Origin: Welwitschia mirabilis
Lineage: Eukaryota; Gnetophyta; Gnetopsida; Welwitschiales
NCBI GenBank assembly: GCA_051453625.1
Contig: JBOZIK010000001.1
Coordinates: 9,118,640-9,182,639 of the forward strand
Direction: 5' to 3'
Length of the DNA: 64,000 nt
Positions 12,533 to 22,749 of this stretch are shown piece by piece. How positions within the stretch are numbered: the first letter of the stretch is position 1; the number at the start of each line of letters is the position of its first letter. The translations under genes and the position numbers were made by a program. The notes under the pieces are model-generated. The model searched no databases. It was not told the DNA's origin and saw only the letters and a list, made by a program, of their open reading frames with translations.

Positions 12533-13644
12533 ATGAGTTGTCAAGTAACAAAGGGTCCCTCTAGAAGAGCTCGATGGAAGGAGCTTGCAAGCAAAGATCT
12601 TGGATATTTTTACTCTAGAATGTCAGATAAAGCCCTCGATAAGTTTAGTGCAAAGTTTAAAAAAAATCCTATCTATTAGGAGAGGTCAATAGCTTCAAGG
12701 AAACTTAGAGAACTTAGGAATGTAATGAGACTCCTCAATGATCTCACGTCCATGATCGATCAAGACGTATATGATAATATGGTGTAGCAACTTAATGCAT
12801 ATGGTATCTCTCTTATTTTCTTAAGGTTTTTAGGTATACCTATTCTTTTCTTACTTGCATGTTCTACTTTAATGCTTCTTTCAATCCAAACTCCTCTATC
12901 CTTATGACTCTTGTGTTGGGGAAAATAATTCGAGTAATTGCAAATTGAATAGAATCCCTTATAAATATTCTTAGAGAATATTATAAGGAATTTTGGACCT
13001 TGAATGATTTTATGGAATACAAGACAGAAATCACTAAAGAATTCTATGGAAACTCAATCGGTGGAAAACTACCCTTTCCACCTTCCATCTTACTCTAAAA
13101 TATCATTTTCTTTATTTAGTTTTTACTTACAATTTTTTACCTCTTGCTGATCATCGTGATGAGACCTCAAACTATCATGCTTATTTGTTGTACTTGGTAG
13201 GAATTCATCACTCCATTGATGCTCCTACCATTATTCTTAAGAATATTGTCTCTTAGTTAGAATATCATAAAACTAGGGATTTTCCTTACTCCATCCTAAT
13301 TGCAAATATATGTCATCATTTTAGGGTCTAAATGCATCCCAAACATGAACCTTAACTCCTATCTACCATTGGATGTGCTACTCTGTCTGCATGTATATTT
13401 TTTCTGGATCTAAGAAATATTCAAAGTTTTTACCTCTAAAGTGCCCCCTCCCCCCTAAAAAGACTCTATCATACCTCAAGAGGCTAGATTCTTGAACTTG
13501 GCATATGACAGAGGCACTCATTGTAACAGGATACAAGATTGCAGATACGTCTGAGGAAGTTAGTAGCTCTGTAAAAAAGGTAGAAGAAGAAGAAGATGAT
13601 GATGACCTAGATTCTAAAGAGGAGGAAGAAGAAGAATCTAATTA
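12533..13644 (+). pseudogene. Extra ORF after pol (plant retrotransposon accessory protein), broken
   Basis: Starts ATG at 12533 (MSCQVTKGPSRRARWKELA). The frame then reads ALDKFSAKFKKNP, ERSIASRKLRELRN, later a stretch around GGKLPFPPSI near 13061-13090, DETSNYHAYLLYLVGIHHSI near 13162-13220, and it ends in an acidic tail of Glu and Asp before TAA at 13642-13644. That layout (basic start, FKKKP-ERSI block, acidic tail) matches the accessory 'putative plant transposon protein' ORF seen downstream of pol in many plant LTR elements. Its role is unknown; an envelope-like role has been proposed for Sireviruses. Several stops and shifts break it. The domain match is from recall of the family's pattern. 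Confidence 0.6.
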
Positions 13645-13723
13645 ATTGTGTTTGCTTTCTTAGTTGTTATGGTTGTTTTGTTTTTTTATTAGTACTTTCC
13701 TTTTTCTCTCCTTTGTTATTGAT
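13645..13723 (+). other. Sirevirus sequence up to the CACTA insertion point
   Basis: T-rich sequence ending in GAT (13721-13723), the left copy of the CACTA target duplication. Joined to 22364 it reads through to TGCCAAAAGAGGGAGA, a typical purine-rich phrase downstream of Sirevirus extra ORFs. Confidence 0.7.
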
Positions 13724-14032
13724 TACTACAAGAAATATAGGCTTTTAAGGCGTTTTTAAAATGCTTTAAAAGGCCATAAAAAATTCCTTAAGATGTTTTA
13801 AGGCATTTCTTCACAAAACGCTTTAAAAAGCATCACCTTAAAAGCCCACAACCTGTTAAGACATTTCGAAGGTGTTTGAATAAAAATGCCTTAAACAAGT
13901 CTTTTAAGGCCTTTGTTTTGTAAAATGCCGCCAAAAGATTTTGAGGCATTTATCTAATAAAATGCCTTAAAAAGGATAACATTTTGAGGCATTTTATTAG
14001 ATAAACACCTCAAAAGCTATAACTTTTGAAAA
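13724..14032 (+). repeat. CACTA left terminal and subterminal repeats
   Basis: About 30 bases of terminal inverted repeat followed by roughly 280 bases packed with alternating AAGGCATTT, TTTTAAGGC and GCCTTAAAA phrases in both orientations. In CACTA elements such arrays bind the TNPA-type protein during transposition. Confidence 0.8.
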
Positions 14033-15200
14033 AAAAAAAAGATTACTACAGAATGGTTAAAAAATGTTGCCTTCAAAATTGACAATCTAGGCTCCCACTT
14101 GTGTTCTTGCTTACCCTTTCAATTTCAAATTCTATCCTTTCTCTGCGAAGGGCCTAATTACATGGTTAAATAGAGACATTTGGCTCCAATAAAAGCAAGA
14201 TCATTGTAAAAAATGGCTTTACAATCTATAAATCATAATGGACTTGCCCTCTTATTATAGGCTCTCAAAATAGGTTAGTAGCTTTTTGCAATCACACATT
14301 CATCATGGGGATTATCCCCCTTATTTAAGTCTCTATATTCTATTAACATTTCACAATTATTACTGAGGTGATTATTAAGAAAATGCATTGTTTTGTCCAT
14401 GTTGTACAGCCATTTAAGTTTGGGACTTTATTGTTATTATATTTCTCTTTCTTTTATTACATTTTGATATATCTTGAGCTTATTATTATATCCTGTATCC
14501 CTTAAAACCTTTCCTTTTCTTATATTTACATAAATTGTTCTCATTACTCTCTTTGATTACTATTTTCCCTATTGAGAATAGAGAGAGAAGGGTTTTGTAT
14601 CTTATTGGGTTATTCTTTGAGTTTATTTAGCTTTCTTATGATATGTTGCTCTCGGCAGATAATCAAGATGATGAAGATTACTTCCTTTAGCCAGACATTT
14701 TCAAATCAGAAAGGAAATATAGCTTATTCACCTTTTTAGAAAAGAAAAGATTAGCTAGTTGTTACAACCTATTCTAACTGGGGCTAAAGGCTCTAGAAAT
14801 TCATCCTAAGATCATTTGCAATTGCTGTTTTCTTTTCCAAGTTGTCACTTGACCTCTGCTCCTCTCCCATAATATTTAACCCCTTCTTATATTTATATCT
14901 ATTAAAATGTGTCAAATTTTTTCCTCTTAGGTCTTGTGTCTATGAGTCTCTACAGATTTGATAGTACATTGTTCTATCATTGTCCATATTTGACTATAAG
15001 AAACTTAAGATTTAACCTTCAATAATTTATAAGATAGATATAATTTTTAGTTTGTTAAAAATTCTTGGTTGTAGTGCCAGCCCTTTTAAGTTGACATCAT
15101 GAAGACAAACGGATAAAGCAAACATGCAATTGATGATACTTACCAAGAAGCTAATTATTTAAAGAATTGAGTGAATCTTTAATGTTTCTTAATTATTTCA
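14033..15200. other. CACTA interior, unassigned
   Basis: No domain recognised. At 14644-14760 the plus strand has a short run of codons (NQDDEDYFL, stop, PDIFKSERKYSLFTF) preceded by a CTCGGCAG that could be a splice acceptor, so it may be another captured exon. I could not place it in a family. The rest is AT-rich. Confidence 0.3.
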
Positions 15201-15227
15201 AAATGATAATGAATATCACACACTAAC

Positions 15228-15487
15228 CTTCTAAAGTGTGCTGAACCAAAAATAGTAGCTAAAGTTTTTAAGTTAGTTTTCTTCATTAGATGCATAGCTT
15301 CTTCAGCATTCCAAACTATCTCATATTCATAGTTTAAACTCTCATCCTTTTATTTGGTATTTTCTTGTGAATTGGATTCTATTAATGATGAATAAGAGCT
15401 ATTTTACTTTACAAAACTAATAAGAGACATCCACACCATTTGTAGCCCACAAAGTAAGAACCACTCAAGTTATAGAAATAATCTTGC
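15228..15487 (-). pseudogene. Exon-like fragment of an unidentified gene inside the CACTA
   Basis: On the minus strand one frame runs from about 15487 down to 15228. It has a hydrophobic stretch (LLCGLQMVWMSLISFVK), then Ser/Asn/Glu-rich text, then NYEYEIVWNAEEAMHLMKKT and NLKTLATIFGSAHFR. It ends at AAG/GTTAGTG, a plausible splice donor at 15228/15227. The few in-frame stops are TAA, one base change from Gln. Codon content is clearly protein-like, but I do not recognise the family. The right part lies inside the duplicated block 15418-15824. Likely a captured host exon; inference. Confidence 0.4.
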
Positions 15488-15824
15488 ATACCTGTAAAAT
15501 AGAAAATAGATTTACAAAGATCAATTGCATAGTAGTGCTAAATCTTCAACATTTGAAATGTGATTTTCCAATAAAAAAGTAAGAGATTACCATAAATATA
15601 TGTGTGTTTGATAAGGAAGAAAGTACAACTAGGATGAAAACATTACGTCTTGACTAGATTTCTTTGAAGATGAACTTACAGGTAACAATAAAAAGGATGG
15701 GTATAGATTTCCCTGTTGCTAGCTAAAGCTTCCAACAATGTGTTGACATTAATTAAACATAATTAACTAATAAGTAAATAGGAAAAGAAAACTTGACTAA
15801 TATCAAGGAAGAAATATGAGGTGG
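15418..15824. repeat. Direct repeat, copy 1 (about 407 bp)
   Basis: Aligns with 15925-16333 at an offset of about 507 bases, sharing GACATCCACACCATTTGTAG near the start, TACCATAAATATATGTGTG in the middle and GACTAATATCAAGG near the end. The copies differ at roughly one base in ten. A 100-N gap separates them. Confidence 0.85.
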
Positions 15825-15924
15825 NNNNNNNNNNNNNNNNNNNNNNNNNNNNNNNNNNNNNNNNNNNNNNNNNNNNNNNNNNNNNNNNNNNNNNNNNNNN
15901 NNNNNNNNNNNNNNNNNNNNNNNN
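15825..15924. other. Assembly gap (100 N) between two direct repeats
   Basis: Exactly 100 N, size unknown, flanked on both sides by copies of the same sequence. Confidence 0.95.
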
Positions 15925-16333
15925 TGATAAAAGACATCCACACCATTTGTAGGACAGAAAGTAAGAATAACACAACTTATAAGAAACAAGCTTGCATGCC
16001 TGTGAAATAGAAAATGGATTTACAAACATTAATTACACATTAGTGCTTAATATTTAACATTCAAAATGGGGTTTGCCAATACAAAAACTAAGAGATTACC
16101 ATAAATATATGTGTGTTTGATAAGGAAGAAAGCACAAATAGAATGAAAACATTCCATCTTGACTAGATTCCTCTAAAGATGAACTTAAAGACAATAATAA
16201 AAAGGATGGGTATAAATTTCCCTATTACCAGCTGAAGGTTCCAACAGTGTGTTGAAATTGATTAAACATAATTAACTGATAAGTAGATAGGAAAAGAAAG
16301 CTTGACTAATATCAAGGGAGAAATATGTAGTGG
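15925..16333. repeat. Direct repeat, copy 2 (about 409 bp)
   Basis: Second copy of the 15418-15824 block, same orientation. Past 16333 the two flanks no longer match. Confidence 0.85.
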
Positions 16334-18200
16334 TCCTGAGCATTACCTCAATAACTTGTCCACTTAATACATGATGAAACACTGTGCATTATCATGATCA
16401 TGTCCATAGAGGACTAAAATCTATCAATTTTCACCAATTGAATTTAATTGAAATGTTAACAGATTAATGCATAGAAAGCAAAAAAAAACATTAGATTCTA
16501 AATATAGATCAATTGATATTATTGAGTAATTTGTAACAAAATTTATGGGGAATGAACCAGAATTTACAAACTAAAGCTATCTTACATATAGGGTTAAGGA
16601 GATTCAGTAACTATTCTGAGGTCTTCTCAGTTAAGAAGTTCTAATACCTATATATGTCCAAAAAAAATTGAAGAAAGCATGTGATTGCTAATGTGGTCCA
16701 TTTGTTAAAATGGTGTAGCTTTTATAGGAAGAATATTTGTCATTACTAGAAATATCTTTGTTTAATTTTAACTAATATGATATAGCTTTTATAGGAAGAA
16801 TATGAAATCTTTAAAAGAAAATTGACAAAATAGTGTTAACAGGGGATATATCATTATTTCTTTTTATATCAAAGGATGACTTTACATTTAGAGATAGTAA
16901 CATTTTCAATAACTCAAGTGTTATCAAGGTCTTTACTAGATTAATATCCTTTTCACTCTCAGAGAAGCATAAGAGGGTGAACTATCGCATTTGATGATAT
17001 AGTAACTTGCATTTTTTTTTTTTTTTTTTTTTTGTGGGCATGTGAAGGAAAATAAGGAAGAGGAGAACTGATGTTATTATGGCTCAACTCCAGGAAGGAC
17101 AACAAGTTTAACTGAACTAGTGTAGGAGGCCCTTTATCATGAAGCTAATTACTAGCTAAATTCAAGAGATGAGGAAATAGTTCCATTGAGGGCTCGACTA
17201 GGCAAATTGATTATGGACACCTTGCTATCAGCATTGGATCTAATGCCCATTCAATTCTCATAGTGACTATTACTAGTTTAAGACGATCCCATTGGACTTG
17301 ATTAATTCATAATAGTAAGGAAATCCAAGAGTGAAGAAACCTCTAGACCATAAGGAAAGCTCTATTTTAATTAGCAAAAGAAATTAACAAGTGAAAATAA
17401 ATAGTTCTAAAATAGGGATTTCAAAACATGTTGTACCTCATTAGCTAAAACAGACTTAACACTAATTTTTTGTTGTTCTTGGATATTTTTTTCCCATATG
17501 CTTTCTTATGGCCTTAGAGATGGTTGCAAATGAATAGTTTCATGGTATGCCATGTGCAATGAGTTCTGCTGGACTCAATGAATTCCCACACTTATTGAGT
17601 ATGCTACATCTACTAAGTCTGGTGAGCCCAATACCACCAAACTCATCTCTTTGACTTCCAGTGTTCAACCTCACCATAAGCTAGAGTTACCTAGACTAGT
17701 AACAAGTTTGGTCAATTTGACAACACTGTGACATATAAATATTCTAATTGGCAACATCATATTCATTAGATAAAATTCCTAATGATAGTGATGAGAATAA
17801 TGAATTTGTAAAAGAAAATTTCTAAACAGCATTACCTTACCTAATTGCCTTTACATCTATACTTTTAACACTTAGGAATTTAGGATAATAATTTTTAAAA
17901 AGGTTTTAAAATGAGTTTAAATTTAACAAAGCCATATGAAGGGGTGAAAACATTTAGATAGTTTTAATTTAGAAAATCATATTTTTGAAATGTCTTTGAT
18001 ACAGTAATTAATGTTTTATGTTAAGAACTCTATACTTCTCTAGATTCATATTTTACATTTAAATAGAATTTGGACAATTAACAAAAAAGAAAAATATCTA
18101 AAGTGAGACAATCCATGGATGAACATTTGAATAATTTTTAAAGCATAGGTGTATAATAACACCATACAAAAATATTTATGGGAACTGATTAAAGGCATAC
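16334..18200. other. CACTA interior, mostly unassigned, with weak minus-strand coding text
   Basis: A 22-base T run lies at 17012-17033. On the minus strand 17070-17260 reads MRIEWALDPMLIARCP in one frame and 17590-17690 reads DEFGGIGLTRLSRCSILN, both protein-like but not recognised. They may be further captured exons. I see no transposase motif here. Confidence 0.3.
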
Positions 18201-18319
18201 CTTCTATTTGTGTAATAGGCTCTACACCATTGAGCACACATCCATATTGCTTAACTAATGATACAAGATTATTAATGATGGCCTTAGCAATATCATATAT
18301 TTTGCTTACAAGAAGACCC
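18201..18319 (-). pseudogene. Trehalase exon fragment captured in the CACTA
   Basis: Minus strand. After a splice-acceptor-like TTTATGCAG the frame reads GLLVSKIYDIAKAIINNL, then VSLVKQYG, VLNG, and after a one-base shift near 18224 RAYYTNR, ending at AAG/GTATGC, a good donor. Plant trehalase (alpha,alpha-trehalose to glucose, glycoside hydrolase family 37) has the same ordered text after its YWDSY block: GLL-SKMY, a Leu-rich helix, YVLNGARAYYTNRSQPP. The 119-bp length with signals at both ends suggests one captured genomic exon. The substrate-site part RAYYTNR is out of frame, so no enzyme is made. A 10-N gap lies just outside the acceptor. Confidence 0.75.
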
Positions 18320-18336
18320 CTGCATAAATTGAATGT

Positions 18337-18346
18337 NNNNNNNNNN
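18337..18346. other. Assembly gap (10 N)
   Basis: Short N run in the intron-like sequence next to the trehalase fragment. Confidence 0.95.
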
Positions 18347-19020
18347 GTTAAAATTAGAAAACAGACTTAAAAAGTATGAAGGCCTCACCAACTGTAAAAA
18401 CTGATAGAACAATGAAATTATCAAAAGGCTTGTAGAAACTGAAAGGTTTATTGGCTATAAGATAATTCTAAATATCCAACTTAACAAAAGCCAATTTAAA
18501 AATAAAAAAATTTTTTCTCAGTTTTTTGGTATTTATGGTTGTTTACGTATTTCAAATTTGGAAATAGAACTAAAGATTGCATCTGAAACAGCTTGATTGG
18601 AACTAAGGTGATCTCAGCAATGATTTCCAAAAAAAAATAATATATGTAGAGAAAAAGATATGGTGGAGTAATTCATGCTTATTAACATTTCTTCAGTTAA
18701 GACCTGCTTCCATTACATCCATGTTTCTTTAAACGGATTTCTTTTCTTTCTGCTTTTGACTTCTGTGTATCGTGCTTTTAGTGCTTTGTCAAATATCGAA
18801 TTCATACTATACATTGGGCACAAAGTTCCCTTTGGAATCATAAGTATAGCATCCATGTACTAGGCTTAATGATATGAGTGGAAGCATCATAATCTGGAAT
18901 ATTCAACCATAGACCATGAGAAACAATACTACTAAAAGCACATTTATATAATATAGATGGATTTCTTGCACTACATTGAAGTAGTTCAGGCTGAAACTTC
19001 ATGAGAAAAAATAATGAGCT
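18347..19020. other. CACTA interior between captured fragments
   Basis: AT-rich sequence with no recognised domain on either strand. The 62-codon plus-strand frame at 18675-18863 has no family resemblance and is probably chance. Confidence 0.35.
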
Positions 19021-19104
19021 ACAACTAGAATCAATCTATTTGGAATTTTCTTATCCTTCAGAAAGCTATGGCTGATGATTCGGCTTAAAGTAGGAAGTGA
19101 GTAT

Positions 19105-19329
19105 GTAGTGAGAAGTTCTCTAAGGTGTCAAATGGCCTTCACTTTATTCACAAGAATATCAAGGAGAGGAAAAAGCTCTTTAATCTAAAGTGCAAACTGG
19201 TTTGAAAACCAGAGAATAGGCCTTAGTCCCTTCTTATAATTGGTCATGCTTGTCCCGTTGCTATATGTCAATGATAGTAGTGGAACTCCACCACAATATT
19301 CATTGTCACTTTCATTCTCATTTAAATTT
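19105..19329 (-). pseudogene. ANKRD13-like (GPCR-chaperone domain) exon fragment captured in the CACTA
   Basis: Minus strand. A plausible acceptor CTTGCAG precedes 19329. The frame reads NEYCGGVPLLSLTYSNGTS, NYKKGLRPILWFSNQFAL, stop, IKELFPLLDILVNKVKAI, stop, HLRELLTT. Plant ankyrin-repeat proteins of the ANKRD13 / GPCR-chaperone family carry the same ordered blocks: YKK-LRPVLWL, ELLPLLDILANKVKAIRRLRELLTTK. Past LLTT (about 19105) the similarity ends, consistent with an exon border. The two stops, TAG and TGA, are single changes from Gln/Lys and Arg codons. The host protein is membrane-associated; this piece lacks the ankyrin repeats. The assignment is from remembered family text. Confidence 0.65.
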
Positions 19330-19639
19330 CTGCAAGTTGTAGTCAAATCTTATGACATCGCCACCTAGTGAATCCTTTAATCTAATCCACTTTCTACTAT
19401 CCATGGACCTTTGTCTACTCTTTAGTGGTGATGAAATCATCCCTTGATTACTTGAAAAATGTGGGGAGATGTAAACTATGAAGGCCATAGTAGAAATTGT
19501 AGTAATTGTATGTTAAAAGATGTTTCCCACAATAGTGCTCAAACTCTTTTTTCTAGAAACATACAATCCATCTATAACAATTGCTTTCATTCCACATGTA
19601 GGATCATAGTTAGATGCATCAATGAGATTTCTCTATTTC

Positions 19640-19911
19640 TAGGAACATATAGTCCTGTTAATTGAGCTTCTCTCTTCTTTTTCTTTCAGCCTTGACGTGG
19701 TTAAGGGGTTCCTCTCTTCCATTTGTAGGCTTTCTTCCTCTTTTTCTGGGACTTCTTTCTTAAACAACAGCAGCAGATCTCTTGTTGTCCTAGCAAGAAT
19801 CTTCATTGTTCGAGTGCTCATTAGGCTTTACGACATATGGACTTGAAGTAATAACAGAACTAATTAAAGGGCCAATAAAGGGAGGCCAAAATGCATGAGT
19901 AGAATATGGTT
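19640..19911 (-). pseudogene. bHLH transcription factor (JAM/MYC2-like) fragment captured in the CACTA
   Basis: Minus strand. The frame runs from about 19911 with FWPPFIGPLISSVI, VVKPNEHSNNEDSC, then [32 protein letters not shown] and a stop. That is the basic region and start of helix 1 of the plant MYC2/JAM (subgroup IIId/e) bHLH factors, with the hallmark [28 protein letters not shown]. The His, Glu and Arg that contact the E-box (H, E, R of HVKAER) are present. Helix 2 and the ACT-like domain are absent. In the host such proteins act in jasmonate signalling in the nucleus. The fragment shares orientation with the trehalase and ANKRD13-like pieces. Confidence 0.8.
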
Positions 19912-22064
19912 AATTTGGTCTGATATCAGTACAGTCGCAAGTTCTTTATATTAAGGAGTCTAAGCAGAAAATGAGTGGAATATGATCAGTTTTGTCTTTC
20001 CAAGCGCAACTTTTGTTTGATTAAAAGAATGAAAGGTTTTTCATATTTGGATAGAGAACTCAAACTAGAGGAAAAAATAAGGGACTATATTTAAAGTTCT
20101 TATGCAAGATCCTCCTAAATTTTCACATTTACTAACTAATAAGGTCTTTTAGAATGACATGGACTTTGCTATGTTCTTATGTTAAAAAAATTATGCTTAT
20201 CACTAAAGGCTAATGAACAAATCAGTAATGATAGACACACACAAAATGTAAGGCCTTATGAATGCCATAGCAAAGAAGGCATTAAGAGATGTATGCACAG
20301 TAAATTATTATTGAGGAAATATTCTTTATTGGATTTTCGTAATCCATGAAAGCTTTGTTTGAAAGGATTTTGGCTTGTTTCTCTTACTTTTACTATCAAC
20401 ATGTTTGGATACATTACAAGAGAGTGAATATACAACGTATAAGAGGAAAATGCAAAGATACACTAGAAATAAAGATAAAGGATCTAGATTCTAAGAGATG
20501 AATCAAAACAAAAGCAATTTAAGTGACTAAAACAAGAGGAAAAAAATATAAAACTAAAAAGGAAGCATAAAAACTTAAAAAGTATAGAAAAGAGGCTTAA
20601 AATAAAGAAATCCAAAAGAGAAAATCATCATGAACTGCATTAAAATCAATTTTTAGTATGACATCTCCAATTAGTAGATCACTTTATTTAGTTGGTAAAG
20701 AAAATGTAGTGTGCAAATTCTTCTTGATGGTCGTTATCTACTTTTATTCTAATAATGTTTCTAGTATTACTCTACATAAACATGCATTGAACATTGGAAT
20801 TCTTTCTATAGTTTTCTAAGAACTCCTTCATGTTACTTGTTTAGTAGTGGAAGAGTTACTAATGCTTGATCTCATATAGAGCTCAAGTTCATAGACATAT
20901 TTTAGTTTTAAGAAATCCCTTGGCCTAAAGATAAAACTTTCATATATCGATTATGAGTAATGAGCTACACCTGAGGCTATAAAGCTAAGCAAGAATCTTC
21001 CTAGCTAAGAACCAATGAATAATATCTATGCCATTGGCTAAAAATTGAATTATAAAGATTTAAAACTATTGCATGAGTTGTGTATTCAAGGATATGATAA
21101 AGAAGTACTTTTAATTGACTTAATTTATAAGAATCTATTTAAAATTATCACAAAACCACCTAAATTCTAATATCCATATATGGACTACAAAAAGTTCATG
21201 AAATATTATAAACATAATAGCATGTAAGTGATGTCATTCTAGTTTCTAGATGAGTAACTACAAAACTATTTAACAAAGATACCACTTCTAAATCAGAGTC
21301 TGCCGAACAAAGAGGAGTTTGTTCCACTATTTAACAAAGATAGATTTCACAAATATATCTATCTGATTTCATCAAAGTTTGGGAGACAAAGATACCACTT
21401 TTGTATCAAGATCTATTGAACAAACATCCACCAACATGGAAATATTAATTGATAAGTTATTTTAGAGGAAAAGGAAATGATGAAATGAAAGAAGAAAGTA
21501 TACACTTGGATATCTTTATTAAACCTTGTCCGAAATTTGTTAGTAATGCTATCTAAGGATTAATACCTAAAGTATCAACTAGTCTTCTCTTACATTTATT
21601 ATTATTGTTATTGTTGTTTATGGTGTTGGCTATGAAACATTCAAATGAAATGGATTTATAGTTGGAGCATATTGAGAATGATGGAAAAGGGATTGATCTC
21701 TGAAGGAAGAGGCCTATAAAATTAGAGAGAAAATGGCTCCTCCTGAGGACGTACTCTGCTTACAACTTCAAACATATTGACCATGGTAAAAGCACTAAAA
21801 TCTGTCTTGTGGATTAATTAACTTTTACAAAACTAGTGCTTGGATAGTATTTTAAATATTCTACAGTATCAGATTTGACATATATTTATGTGTGTTGGGT
21901 TTCACATGCAATCATCATTGTTTCAAAGAGGAGTTTCATGAATTTTGCTTTTTTAACAAACCCTAAATGAAATAAATGTAGGCGAAAAAATATCTTTTCA
22001 TGTGTGGTGTATTTTTAGAAAAAATGTGCGAGGGTTTTATTTTTAGCAATGCACACGTGGTTTT
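19912..22064. other. CACTA interior, unassigned
   Basis: About 2.1 kb with no recognised protein on either strand. I looked for the TNPD transposase and for further gene fragments and saw neither. Short phrases repeat (AACAAAGATACCACTT at about 21273 and 21387), without a clear larger unit. Confidence 0.35.
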
Positions 22065-22363
22065 TTTTTTCGGGAAATAAACCTAGCTTTTAAGGAATTT
22101 CTTTGGTTAAGCACCTTAAAAAATCATTGCTTTTAAGGCATTTATTTGGTTAAGAGCCTTAAAAGTCCATTTACATTTAAGATATTGATTTATAAAAGCC
22201 TTAAAAACATCTAACATGGGCTTTTAAGGCATTTATTTTAAAAAATACCTTAAAAAGTTTTTTTTTTTAACACAAAGCATTTAGTAAAATCTGCACCTTA
22301 AAAAACCCTATAATTAAGGTGTTTATTTAAATAAATGCATTAAAAGCCTCTATTCTTGTAGTG
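22065..22363 (-). repeat. CACTA right subterminal and terminal repeats
   Basis: Dense AAGGCATTTATTT / CCTTAAAA phrases ending TATTCTTGTAGTG at 22363. Read inward from the end on the minus strand they mirror the left end. The last base pair set CACTACA is intact here, unlike the left end. Confidence 0.8.
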
Positions 22364-22749
22364 GATGCCAAAAGAGGGAGAAATAGAGTCTATAAATTAT
22401 TTATAGTCAATTGTTATTATAAGTTGTTATCATATATCAGTTGTTATCACATGTCACTTGTTATTGTCAATTATTTTCACATGAGTATCTTTCAGATGTA
22501 TTATGTAAAACTGGATAATAGAAATAAATTCTATATCATTTTTCTTATCTATTAATGGATAATATATTTTCCATAAACTATGCTTTTAATTTTTTTATGG
22601 CTCTCTTTGGAAAACCATTATGAATTCTTGATCTGGATACACATGGTCAATAATATTTCATAAATGTGAACAGGTACTTTTTAAGAGGGAGTTTTCGAAT
22701 TAAAATTTTTAAATAAGTATAGTTTGTCATCAATGTCGAAGGGAAAGAT
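22364..22749 (+). mobile_element. Sirevirus 3' internal tail with polypurine tract
   Basis: Begins with the right copy of GAT and then TGCCAAAAGAGGGAGA, a continuation of 13723. It ends GTTTGTCATCAATGTCGAAG, then GGAAAGAT, the Sirevirus polypurine tract directly before the LTR. Repeated TTGTTATCA phrases occur at 22411-22460. No ORF of note. Confidence 0.7.

Larger units (their letters stand above)
13724..22363. mobile_element. CACTA DNA transposon with captured host gene fragments
   Basis: Ends: left TACTACAAGAAATATAGGC (first base C changed to T), right, read on the minus strand, CACTACAAGAATAGAGGC. Both are followed inward by GCTTTTAA and many AAGGCATTT-like subterminal repeats. It is flanked by the 3-bp duplication GAT (13721-13723 and 22364-22366). 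CACTA-type ends, subterminal repeats and a 3-bp duplication define the superfamily. I found no TNPD-like transposase in its 8.6 kb, so it is likely non-autonomous. Inside are minus-strand exon-like pieces resembling bHLH, ANKRD13-like and trehalase genes, so it fits the gene-capturing (Pack-CACTA) class. Confidence 0.85.

Noticed and set aside
17012-17033. 22-base T run as a possible retrogene poly(A) on the minus strand
   Set aside because: No processed coding sequence lies directly next to it, and the trehalase and ANKRD13-like pieces show splice-like borders, which argues against retrocopies.
19639-19821. Minus-strand 60-codon frame starting MSTRTMKILARTT
   Set aside because: The neighbouring minus frame gives the bHLH basic region, so this ATG frame is a shadow; the bHLH frame has stops and no ATG.
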